Assembly (NCBI GenBank): GCA_041655055.1
Contig: JBBAGE010000010.1
Span: 1 to 28,501, forward strand
Length of the DNA: 28,501 nucleotides
Source: JBBAGE01 sp041655055
Lineage (GTDB): Bacteria; Pseudomonadota; Alphaproteobacteria; Rhodobacterales; Rhodobacteraceae
Direction of reading: 5' to 3'
The translations under genes were made by a program, and so were the position numbers. Shown in pieces: positions 1-6,753 of this stretch (position 1 is the stretch's first letter; every line of letters starts with the position of its first letter). The notes beneath the pieces are model-generated. The model was not told the origin of the DNA. It did no database searches and saw only the letters and a list, made by a program, of their open reading frames with translations.

Positions 1-1249
1 ACCAGACATCCACCACGCTGTAGCTGACCGAATAGGCCCCGATGCAGATGAACATCAGCACCGCCGGATAGAGCAGATGATAGGGGATCATCAGCAGCCG
101 CACCCAGACCCCGATCAGCGGCACGTTAAGCACCACCAGCATCAGGTTCCCGATCCAGAAGCTCATGATCAGCCCCCAGAAAAGCTGCGGCTCGCCGGTG
201 ATCAGCCCCGGCCCCGGCGTAATCCCGTGGATCATCAGCGCGCCCAGCATCAGCGCCATCGTGGCGCTGCCCGGAATGCCCAGCGAAAGCGTGGGGATAA
301 AGGCCGTCTGGTCCGACGCATTGTTTGACGATTCGGGCGCCATGATCCCCTCGATCGCGCCCTTGCCGAACCGCTCGGGCTCGCGCGAGGAACGCTTTTC
401 CACCGCATAGGCCAGAAACGCCGCGATAGAGGGGCCGGTGCCCGGCAACGTCCCGAAGAAGGAACCGATGGAAGAGCCCCGCAGCATCGGCATCCAGGAC
501 CGCCGCATGTCATCGCGGGTGGGCAGCATCGCCTTGAACTTCACGCTCTCGGGGTCCACATCACTGACATTGACCCGCCGCACCGAGGCGATCACCTCCG
601 ATACCCCGAAGATCCCCATCGCCAGCCCGATCAGGCTGAGCCCGTCCAGAAGCTCGACCATCCCGAAGGTAAAGCGGCTGGCGGCGGTCTGGCTGTCCAT
701 GCCCACCGTCCCGAGGCTGACCCCCAGCACCACCATCGCCAGCCCCTTGATCGCCGAGCCTTCGGATATGGTGGAGGCCGCGACCACCCCCATCAGCATC
801 AGCGCGAAATATTCGGCCGAGCCGAAGCTAAGCGCATATCCCGCGATCACCGGCGAGAACAGCATCACGATCAGGATCCCGACGGAACCGCCGGTGAACG
901 AGGCCACCGTGGTCATGAACAGCGCCACGCCACCGCGCCCCTGCCGCGCCATCGGATAGCCATCGAGGCAGGTCACGGCATTGGCGGGCGTGCCGGGGAT
1001 ATTCAGCAGGATCGAAGCGGTATTGCCGCCGTAGCTGGTGCCATACCAGATGCCCGCCAGCATGATCATCGCGGTGGTGGGATCCAGATAGAAGGTCAGC
1101 GGGAACAGCATCGAGATCGCGGCCAGAACCCCGATCCCGGGGATCACCCCGATGATCGTGCCCAGAAACACGCCCACGAAGCAGTAGAACAGATTGTTGA
1201 GCGTCAGCGCCGTGTTCAGGCCAAGCGCGATGTTGGAAAACAGATCCAT
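1..1249 (-). CDS. tctA: TTT transporter large membrane subunit TctA (partial, C-terminus beyond window)
   Basis: Large permease subunit of a tripartite tricarboxylate transporter, which takes up carboxylates using a periplasmic binding protein and an ion gradient. I read it by translating the reverse strand. The ATG at 1249 is preceded by a GAGGAGG ribosome site that overlaps the tctB stop. The protein opens with MDLFSNIALGLNTAL and soon shows the family's glycine-rich signature (GTIIGVIPGIG, then YGGNTASILLNIPGTP). Long hydrophobic segments follow. About 416 codons are visible of the roughly 500 usual for the family, and no stop occurs before the left edge. The gene lies 10 bp after tctB, so the two are surely co-transcribed. 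Family assignment is firm; the substrate cannot be told from sequence. Confidence 0.93.
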   Translation of the reverse strand, partial: MDLFSNIALGLNTALTLNNLFYCFVGVFLGTIIGVIPGIGVLAAISMLFPLTFYLDPTTAMIMLAGIWYGTSYGGNTASILLNIPGTPANAVTCLDGYPMARQGRGGVALFMTTVASFTGGSVGILIVMLFSPVIAGYALSFGSAEYFALMLMGVVAASTISEGSAIKGLAMVVLGVSLGTVGMDSQTAASRFTFGMVELLDGLSLIGLAMGIFGVSEVIASVRRVNVSDVDPESVKFKAMLPTRDDMRRSWMPMLRGSSIGSFFGTLPGTGPSIAAFLAYAVEKRSSREPERFGKGAIEGIMAPESSNNASDQTAFIPTLSLGIPGSATMALMLGALMIHGITPGPGLITGEPQLFWGLIMSFWIGNLMLVVLNVPLIGVWVRLLMIPYHLLYPAVLMFICIGAYSVSYSVVDVW

Positions 1250-1259
1250 CAGAGCCTCC

Positions 1260-1709
1260 TCAGAACGGCCATTTCAGCATCGGCATCGGCAAGCCCAGAC
1301 CCGCCTTGAACACCAGCCACGCCATGAAACACAGCACCGCCACCAGCGCCGTCAGGCTGACTGGGCGGATCTTCAGCTCCGCCAGCGACGAGACCACCAC
1401 AACCCCGGCCACCGCCGGAAGCAGCCCGAAGGGCCCGACCAGAAGCGCGAAGGCAGCAATGCCCGAAAGCACGAACAGCGGTGACCAGAACCGCAGCGGC
1501 GGCATGACGCCGGGCCGAAACAGCGCCGAGATGAACAGGATCACCCCGAAAAAGATCAGCAAAAGGCCCGTCCCCATCGGGAACATCCCCGGCCCCATGC
1601 GCTGAACCGTGCCCAGCGCATAATTGTTGCTGGCATAAAGCGCGATGAAGGCGCCGCAGAGGATCAATAATCCCCCGGCCACCATGTCGCGGTAGTCACG
1701 TTTCAACAT
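1260..1709 (-). CDS. tctB: TTT transporter small membrane subunit TctB
   Basis: Small membrane subunit of the tripartite tricarboxylate transporter, partner of the TctA subunit encoded just downstream. It has 149 residues with four hydrophobic helices (about 10-27, 45-65, 75-95 and 105-135). The typical start 'M-x-x-R-D' is followed by the family's RMGPGMFP motif between helices 1 and 2. The ATG at 1709 directly follows an in-frame TAA, so no longer N-terminus is possible. Its own ribosome site is only moderate (GGGTGG). A stronger GGGAGG lies further upstream and serves a 9-codon ORF that overlaps this start, listed separately. Family assignment is firm; the transported substrate is unknown. 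Confidence 0.92.
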   Translation of the reverse strand: MLKRDYRDMVAGGLLILCGAFIALYASNNYALGTVQRMGPGMFPMGTGLLLIFFGVILFISALFRPGVMPPLRFWSPLFVLSGIAAFALLVGPFGLLPAVAGVVVVSSLAELKIRPVSLTALVAVLCFMAWLVFKAGLGLPMPMLKWPF

Positions 1710-1732
1710 TTACTTTTCCACCCTTGCCACAT
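1703..1732 (-). CDS. possible 9-codon upstream ORF (leader peptide) overlapping tctB
   Basis: On the reverse strand an ATG at 1732 sits 5 nt after a perfect GGGAGG (1743-1738). It opens a 9-codon ORF, MWQGWKSKC, whose TGA (1705-1703) falls inside the first seven bases of tctB. The ribosome site here is better than the one at tctB's own start. This is the arrangement expected of translational coupling or of a leader peptide; two of the nine residues are tryptophan. Seen in the sequence: the site, the ORF and the overlap. Inferred: any role in tctB translation. Confidence 0.35.
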   Translation of the reverse strand: MWQGWKSKC

Positions 1733-1772
1733 TGTTTCCTCCCGGCGGCGAGATGTGAGCCGGAAAGGGCGC

Positions 1773-1803
1773 GCGGGTGGTCCGTGCCGACCCGCCCACC
1801 CGC
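1773..1803 (-). promoter_or_regulatory. hairpin in the MFS-tctB intergenic region
   Basis: An 8-bp perfect inverted repeat, GCGGGTGG (1773-1780) and CCACCCGC (1796-1803), with a 15-nt loop lies in the 206-bp gap between the MFS gene and tctB. No T-run follows on either strand, so it is not a clear terminator. It may be part of the tctBA leader. Chance stems are common at this GC content. Confidence 0.3.
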
Positions 1804-1915
1804 CTTGCCCCGCCTCCTAGCGTCATTTCTTTGAAAGCACCGATCGCGGCGGCCTGACAATAACGGAGACCGCAGACTGGCATAACTTTTGATCAGGGCA
1901 GCTGCGGCGCGCCGC

Positions 1916-3286
1916 TTATTTCCACGGGTCACGGTAACGCAGCAAAGAGACAGCGGCACCGCAGAAGGCGAAACCACCCGCAAGCCAGAGCGCCAGCCCC
2001 TCGTGCCCCGCCGCGCCGCGCGACAGGACCAGCGCCGCCAGCGCCGCGCCCAGCGCCTGCCCCAAGAGCCGCGTGGTGCCGATGGCCCCGCTGGCCGCGC
2101 CCGCCCGCCAGCGCGGGCTGGCCCCCAGAAGGATGCGGTTGTTGGGCGTCTGGAACAGCGCAAAGCCCAGCCCGCAAAGCGCCAGCCGCCATGCCAGATC
2201 GCCCGGCGTGGCCGCGCCGGTGGCCATCACCACCAGCACCAGCCCCAGCGCAAGGATGCCAAGGCCCGACGCGCTGAGCACCCCTTGCGACACCCGATCC
2301 GCCAGCATCCCCGAAAGCACCGCCGTCGCAGCCAGCGCCAGCGGCCAGAAGCTGAAGACAAGCCCCGCCTCCACCACCGAGAGGCCGAATTTCCCCTGCA
2401 TCAGAAAGGGCAGAGAAACAAAGGCCAGCATCTGCGCGGTGAAAGCACAGATCGAGGCCGCGACGGAAAAGGCGAATGCCGGAATGCGCAACAGATCCAG
2501 CGGCACCATCGGCTCGGCCACATTCCGCAACCGCGCCACCAGAACCGTGCCGGAAACCGCCCCCATCCCAAGCCCCAGCGCCGCCAAAGCAAACTTTCCG
2601 TTCTGCCCCAGACTGCTGATCCCCCAAAGCAGCCCGCCAAAGGTAAGCGCACTAAGCACCGCGCTGCCCAGATCATAGCGGATCGCCCGGACCGGCGAGG
2701 CCGGCAGCGCAATCCGCGTCATCAGCGCCGCTACCGCCGTGGTGGGCACGCCTATCGCAAAGATCCACTGCCAGGATGCATATTCGATCAAGAACCCCGC
2801 CACCGAAGGCCCGGCGGAAATGGCGATGGCGCCGGCGGTGGCATTGATGCCCAGCGCGCGGCCCAACTGGCGTTCCGGGAATATCGTGCGGATGAGCGCC
2901 ATGTTCACCGACATCACCGCCGAAGCCGCCAAGCCCTGCGCCGCGCGCGACATCGCCAGAAAGCGGAAATCCGGCGCGAGGGTGGACATGATCGCCGTGA
3001 CGGCAAAGGCCGCGAGGCCGACGATATAAACGCGGCTGTAGCCGATCTTTTCGGCCAGCGCCGTCAGCGGCAGCAGGCAAGAGACCAGCGTAAGCTGATA
3101 GATGCTGACCAGCCAGATCGAGCGCGCGGGATCGATGCCGTAATGCTGCGCGATGCTGGGCAGCGCCAGCGTCACCGCCACGTTGTCCATCACGACCGAG
3201 CCGATCGCCACGATCATTCCGGCAAAGACGATCTTGCGCCGAAGCGGCGGCAGAACCCCCGTTTCTTCAGGGCAGGAAGCCGTCAT
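1916..3286 (-). CDS. MFS transporter, DHA2 (14-helix drug:H+ antiporter) type
   Basis: Inner-membrane exporter of the major facilitator superfamily, 456 residues. The start is placed at the ATG at 3286, behind GGAGGGG; longer in-frame extensions are arginine-rich and unlike a transporter N-terminus. DHA2-type signatures are visible: an ALPSIAQHYG end to helix 1 (about 41-50), a motif-A-like loop (LAEKIGYSRVY, about 78-87) and motif C (SAGPSVAGFL, about 157-166). Further hydrophobic helices run to the C-terminus, about 14 in all. It lies between the two arms of the TTT transporter locus, on the same strand as tctBA and 206 bp upstream of tctB. It might export or handle a related compound, but substrate and link are inference. 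No adjacent regulator gene is present. Confidence 0.88.
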   Translation of the reverse strand: MTASCPEETGVLPPLRRKIVFAGMIVAIGSVVMDNVAVTLALPSIAQHYGIDPARSIWLVSIYQLTLVSCLLPLTALAEKIGYSRVYIVGLAAFAVTAIMSTLAPDFRFLAMSRAAQGLAASAVMSVNMALIRTIFPERQLGRALGINATAGAIAISAGPSVAGFLIEYASWQWIFAIGVPTTAVAALMTRIALPASPVRAIRYDLGSAVLSALTFGGLLWGISSLGQNGKFALAALGLGMGAVSGTVLVARLRNVAEPMVPLDLLRIPAFAFSVAASICAFTAQMLAFVSLPFLMQGKFGLSVVEAGLVFSFWPLALAATAVLSGMLADRVSQGVLSASGLGILALGLVLVVMATGAATPGDLAWRLALCGLGFALFQTPNNRILLGASPRWRAGAASGAIGTTRLLGQALGAALAALVLSRGAAGHEGLALWLAGGFAFCGAAVSLLRYRDPWK

Positions 3287-3422
3287 GCCGCCCCTCCGCC
3301 CCGCTCTTCCGCGCCAAGGCAGATCAGCATGGTCCGTATCCTCCCCGCCGCACAAATCCGCGCCCGGCCGCGGACGCGGCCGTCCGTGCGATCGAACCTG
3401 CCTGTTAGCATCATGATAAGGC

Positions 3423-3446
3423 GCAGACAAATAGGCAAATGTCTGC
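3423..3446. promoter_or_regulatory. operator-like dyad GCAGACA-N10-TGTCTGC
   Basis: A perfect 7+7 bp inverted repeat with a 10-bp spacer lies about 140 bp upstream of the MFS start and 320 bp upstream of tctC. A second, overlapping inverted repeat (AGGCA at 3433-3437, TGCCT at 3444-3448) shares its right half. The size and position suit a dimeric repressor or LysR-type site. No regulator gene is adjacent, so the binding protein is unknown. Confidence 0.4.
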
Positions 3447-3565
3447 CTGCCCCGACTTCGCTTCAGGCTCGGCGCGCCTTCGCACGCATAGCTAAAAGTC
3501 ATGGACAGCTAACCAGCAGGAAATTGTCAGCCTTGGAACGCAGGGTCAGAATGACCGTCAACCAA

Positions 3566-3696
3566 CATGCCGGGCGGAGCGACGGGTGCTTCCTCCCCGA
3601 CCGGCACCTAGCCGCCCGGCGTGCGGAAGGGGGCGGCGCGAAAGCCGCCCCCTCGGGTCGGGCAGCGGGCTCCGCGCGGGCGCTTCGGCGCCGCTG
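3566..3696 (+). promoter_or_regulatory. three strong hairpins in the presumed tctC leader
   Basis: Stem 1 pairs 3566-3577 with 3612-3623: nine perfect GC-rich pairs extended to 12 with one G-T, and an internal GGTGC/GCACC stem. Stem 2 is GGGGGCGGC (3629-3637) with GCCGCCCCC (3644-3652) and a GCGAAA loop. Stem 3 is GGCGC-TTCG-GCGCC (3679-3692), with an outer CAGC/GCTG pair (3663-3666, 3693-3696). No U-run follows any of them, so these are not standard terminators. They end about 55 nt before the tctC ribosome site and could form a cis-regulatory or stabilising leader. Confidence 0.4.
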
Positions 3697-3764
3697 ACAA
3701 AAAGAACGACCCTCGCATCACCAGATGCGGCGGTATCACAAGAACCATCAAGGAGGAAATGGAC

Positions 3765-4718
3765 ATGAAAAAAATGATCGTCGCCACGGCAATATTGTTG
3801 TCGGCAACCACATCGGCCTGGGCCCAAAGCTGGCCCGAGCGCCCCGTCACCCTTGTCGTGCCCTATACGGCCGGCGCCGTGACCGACGTGTTCGGCCGGC
3901 ATCTGGCCAATGCGCTGCAGGAACACTGGGGCCAGCCCGTCGTGGTGGAAAACCGTCCGGGCGGGGGCTCGATGCTGGGTTCTGCCCATGTGGCCCGTTC
4001 CGCCCCCGATGGCTATACGCTTCTGGTGACCACCTCGGCCATCGTGACCAGCCCGGCGGTTCTGTCCGATATCCCCTTTGATCCGCGCGCCGATCTGCAA
4101 CCGATCGGCCTTACGGGCTACATCCCGATGGTCTTCGTCGGCGGCCCCAGCACCGAGGGCGCCACCCTGACCGAGTTCGTCGCCGAAGCCCGCGAACGCC
4201 CGCTTTTCGCGGCCACCGCCGGGCTGGGCACCACCACCCACTTCACGGTGGAAATGCTGATCCAGGCGGCCGGGATCGAGATGGACGTGGTGCATTACGG
4301 CGGCGGCGGCGAAGCCATCGTCGCGGTGATGGGCGGCCATGCCGATATCTACGCCTCCACCCCCGCATCCTCGCTGGACCATATCCGCAACGGGACGCTG
4401 CGCGGTCTGGGCGTGGCCGGTGACAGCCGCACCACGGTTCTGCCCGATGTGGCATCCACCGACGAGCTTGGGTTCGAGGGTGTGAATGCCAGCTTCTGGC
4501 TGGGCGTTCTGGCCCCCGGCGGCATTTCGGAAGAAACCGCGGCCTATATCAATGAATCGATGAATGCGGTGCTGGAAAACCCGGCGATGCAAGAGCAACT
4601 GGCAGCCTTCGATCTGCAAGTGGTCACCACCACCGTCGAGGAATTCGACGCGCAGGTTGAGACCGAGCTTGAATCCTGGGCCGAACTCGCCCGCGAACGA
4701 GGTCTGAGCGGCAACTGA
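3765..4718 (+). CDS. tctC: TTT transporter periplasmic solute-binding protein (Bug/TctC family)
   Basis: Periplasmic receptor that captures a carboxylate ligand and delivers it to TctA/TctB. It has 317 residues. The ATG at 3765 is preferred because AGGAGG (3751-3756) is 8 nt upstream; the in-frame ATG at 3759 is only 2 nt from it. A signal peptide is clear (MKKMIVATAILL, cleavage likely after AWA, residue 20). The mature part has the Bug-family opening WPERPVTLVVPYTAGAVTD and the VVVENRPGGG segment, and runs to normal family length. It is transcribed away from the tctBA genes, separated by the MFS gene and the structured leader. It ends at a good terminator. The ligand cannot be inferred. Confidence 0.92.
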   Translation: MKKMIVATAILLSATTSAWAQSWPERPVTLVVPYTAGAVTDVFGRHLANALQEHWGQPVVVENRPGGGSMLGSAHVARSAPDGYTLLVTTSAIVTSPAVLSDIPFDPRADLQPIGLTGYIPMVFVGGPSTEGATLTEFVAEARERPLFAATAGLGTTTHFTVEMLIQAAGIEMDVVHYGGGGEAIVAVMGGHADIYASTPASSLDHIRNGTLRGLGVAGDSRTTVLPDVASTDELGFEGVNASFWLGVLAPGGISEETAAYINESMNAVLENPAMQEQLAAFDLQVVTTTVEEFDAQVETELESWAELARERGLSGN

Positions 4719-4736
4719 TCGCCACCCCGCCATCTA

Positions 4737-4770
4737 AGCCCCGCGCCCCGAATGGCGGCGCGGGCTTTTT
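4737..4770 (+). terminator. rho-independent terminator after tctC
   Basis: CCGCGCC (4741-4747) pairs with GGCGCGG (4757-4763). The stem is extended at its base by AGC/GCT pairs with one bulged C, and is followed by TTTTT at 4766-4770. It lies 19 nt after the tctC stop. Confidence 0.85.
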
Positions 4771-4853
4771 CATGCGTATCGGCGCGAAGCCGCCTTCCGC
4801 CCCCGGCCCGCGTCCCGACAGGGCCGTTAACCATTCCCGGGCGGAAACGATGG

Positions 4854-4882
4854 TTGCGGGGCGGCCCTTTCGGCACTATCTG
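4854..4882 (+). promoter_or_regulatory. weak candidate promoter giving a leaderless rbfA mRNA
   Basis: TTGCGG (4854-4859) and TATCTG (4877-4882) are spaced by 17 bp. Each matches about half of the sigma-70 consensus. The expected start of transcription would fall at or next to the rbfA ATG (4889), which has no ribosome binding site. Inference only. Confidence 0.25.
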
Positions 4883-4888
4883 GCAGCC

Positions 4889-5311
4889 ATGGCAAAGAAT
4901 CCTCATAGAACCAGCGCGGGCCCTTCGCAACGTCAGCTTCGGCTGGGCGAATTGATCCGGCGCACGCTATCCGAAGCACTCAGCCGGGGTGATGTGCATG
5001 ATCCCGATCTGGGCCGCATGTCGATCACCGTGGGCGAGGTCCGCGTCAGCCCCGATCTGCGCATTGCCACGGCCTATGTGTTGCCTTTGGGTGGCAAGGG
5101 GCAGGATGAGGCGCTGGCCGCATTGCGTGAAAACCGCCATGAATTGCGGCGGATCGTGGCCAAGGCGCTGACCATCAAACACGCGCCCGAAATCCGTTAT
5201 GAGATCGACGATACGTTTGACCGGATGGATGCAACCCGCCGGCTGTTTGCCGATGAAAACGTGCGCCGTGATCTGGATCGCCCCGCAACCGATCAGCCCG
5301 AGGACGAATAA
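4889..5311 (+). CDS. rbfA: 30S ribosome-binding factor RbfA
   Basis: Small KH-fold protein that binds pre-30S subunits and helps mature the 5' end of 16S rRNA. It has 140 residues. The start MAKNPHRT at 4889 fits the N-terminus I know for Rhodobacterales RbfA, followed by the conserved QRQLRLGELIRRTLSEAL helix and the MSITVGEVRVSPDL strand. The C-terminal part (DDTFDRMDATRRLF) is also typical. No Shine-Dalgarno is seen before this ATG; a longer frame beginning at 4772 is poor in family-like sequence. Its stop overlaps the truB start by one base (TAATG), the usual rbfA-truB coupling. infB is not next to it, so the classical infB-rbfA operon is split here. Confidence 0.95.
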   Translation: MAKNPHRTSAGPSQRQLRLGELIRRTLSEALSRGDVHDPDLGRMSITVGEVRVSPDLRIATAYVLPLGGKGQDEALAALRENRHELRRIVAKALTIKHAPEIRYEIDDTFDRMDATRRLFADENVRRDLDRPATDQPEDE

Positions 5312-6216
5312 TGGCGCGCCGCAAAAAGGGCCGCGACATTTCCGGCTGGGTGGTGGTGGACAAACCCGCGGGGCTGACATCGACGGCAGTGGTCAACAAG
5401 TTGCGCTGGGCGTTCGACGCGAAAAAAGCGGGCCATGCCGGCACGCTCGACCCCGAGGCGACGGGCGTTCTGGCCGTGGCGCTGGGCGAGGCGACCAAGA
5501 CCGTGCCCTATATCACCGATGCGCTGAAGGCCTATCGCTTCACCATCCGGCTGGGGCAGGCGACCAATACCGATGATGCCGAAGGCGAGGTGATCGCCCA
5601 AAGCGATCTGCGCCCCGATGACGGTGCAATCCGCGCCGCTTTGCCTGCGTTTACCGGCGATATCATGCAGATCCCGCCGCGTTTTTCCGCCGTGAAAATC
5701 GACGGCGAACGCGCCTATACGCTGGCGCGCGAGGATGAGGAATTCGAACTTGCCGCCCGCCCGCTTTATGTGGACGAACTGGTGCTGGTGGCCCGCCCCG
5801 ATGCCGATCATGCCGAATTGGAAATGGTCTGCGGCAAGGGGGGCTATGTGCGCGCGATTGCCCGCGATCTGGGCGCGGCGCTGGGCTGTTATGCCCATGT
5901 CACCGTGTTGCGCCGGATCTGGTCGGGGCCATGGGATGTCGAAGATGGCGTGACACTGGACCAGATCGAGGCGCTGGCCAAGGATCCCGGCATCGATGCG
6001 CTGCTGCGCCCGCTTGAGGAAGGTCTGGCCGATCTGCCCGAATTGCGCACCAATGCCGAAGGCGCGGCCCGGCTGCGCAACGGTAATCCTGGTTTTGTCT
6101 ATCCGGGCGATGCGGAATATGGCGACGAGGCCTGGGTATCGTTCGACGGGCAGGCCGTGGCCGTGGGTATCTGTCGCGGGGGCGAATTGCACCCCAGCCG
6201 GGTTTTTCTGGCCTGA
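5311..6216 (+). CDS. truB: tRNA pseudouridine(55) synthase TruB
   Basis: Converts U55 in the T-loop of tRNAs to pseudouridine. It has 301 residues, normal length. The N-terminal GWVVVDKPAGLTST and the catalytic motif GHAGTLDPEATGVL are intact, with nucleophile Asp47. The substrate-binding PPRFSAVKIDGERAY (about 127-141) and the GGYVRAIARDLG segment follow, then a short C-terminal PUA-like region. The ATG overlaps the rbfA stop by one base. The next gene (DUF1643) starts 6 bp after the TGA, so the three are likely one operon. Confidence 0.96.
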   Translation: MARRKKGRDISGWVVVDKPAGLTSTAVVNKLRWAFDAKKAGHAGTLDPEATGVLAVALGEATKTVPYITDALKAYRFTIRLGQATNTDDAEGEVIAQSDLRPDDGAIRAALPAFTGDIMQIPPRFSAVKIDGERAYTLAREDEEFELAARPLYVDELVLVARPDADHAELEMVCGKGGYVRAIARDLGAALGCYAHVTVLRRIWSGPWDVEDGVTLDQIEALAKDPGIDALLRPLEEGLADLPELRTNAEGAARLRNGNPGFVYPGDAEYGDEAWVSFDGQAVAVGICRGGELHPSRVFLA

Positions 6217-6222
6217 TCCGCC

Positions 6223-6753
6223 ATGCTGACCCGGACCCACCAGAAAGGCGATGCCCATTCCACCGCGATTTATTCCGATTGCGAACGGTATCGCTATCTC
6301 TTGACGCGGGAATGGGCGGCGGGGGGCAGACGGGCGCTGTTCATCATGCTTAACCCATCGACGGCGACCGAATATCAGAATGATCCCACGGTTGAACGCT
6401 GCGAAAGGCGGGCGCGCGCATTGGGATTTGGTGCGTTTCGTGTGGCCAATATCTTTGCCTGGCGCGATACCGATCCGAAATTGATGCGCGCGGCAGCCGA
6501 TCCGGTGGGGCCGGGCAATGATGCAGCGATTCTGGATAGCGCGCCCTGGGCGGATCAGATCATCTGCGCCTGGGGGGCGCATGGCGCGTATCTGAACCGC
6601 GGGCCGCAGGTCGAGGCGCTGCTGCGCGCCACCGGGCTGCCGCTTTTCCATCTGGGGCTGACGCAGGCGGGCCATCCGATGCATCCGCTTTATATCGCCT
6701 ATAGCCGTCAACCGGTGCCCTGGCGTGCAACTGCCGCGCCACCGGCGGGATAG
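6223..6753 (+). CDS. DUF1643 domain protein
   Basis: Protein of unknown function, 176 residues, belonging to the DUF1643 family. The hallmark segments are present: FIMLNPSTATEYQNDPTVERC (about 40-60), RVANIFAWRDTDPKLM (about 73-88), DPVGPGNDAAI, and an IICAWGAHG strand near 110-118. Family members usually end near the 'PVPW' found here; the last eight or so residues are extra and are read from DNA that also encodes the end of the opposite-strand RTX-like gene (46 bp shared). No membrane segments or signal peptide. It follows truB by 6 bp, suggesting co-expression with RNA-modification genes. Its activity is not known to me. Confidence 0.85.
   Translation: MLTRTHQKGDAHSTAIYSDCERYRYLLTREWAAGGRRALFIMLNPSTATEYQNDPTVERCERRARALGFGAFRVANIFAWRDTDPKLMRAAADPVGPGNDAAILDSAPWADQIICAWGAHGAYLNRGPQVEALLRATGLPLFHLGLTQAGHPMHPLYIAYSRQPVPWRATAAPPAG

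Larger units (their letters stand above)
3287..3764. other. 478-bp gene-free divergent region between MFS gene and tctC
   Basis: No convincing coding sequence lies here. Open frames crossing it are arginine/proline-rich extensions of the flanking genes. It must hold the promoters of the leftward MFS (and perhaps tctBA) transcript and the rightward tctC transcript. It contains a dyad at 3423-3446 and a cluster of strong hairpins at 3566-3696, both listed separately. I could not pick convincing -35/-10 boxes. Confidence 0.7.

Noticed and set aside
1889..3697. A 602-codon rightward frame opposite the MFS gene
   Set aside because: Arg/Gln/His-rich antisense shadow; the MFS protein on the other strand has clear motifs and a ribosome site.
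5293..6711. A 472-codon leftward frame opposite truB and DUF1643
   Set aside because: Antisense shadow with no domain; truB and DUF1643 are well supported.
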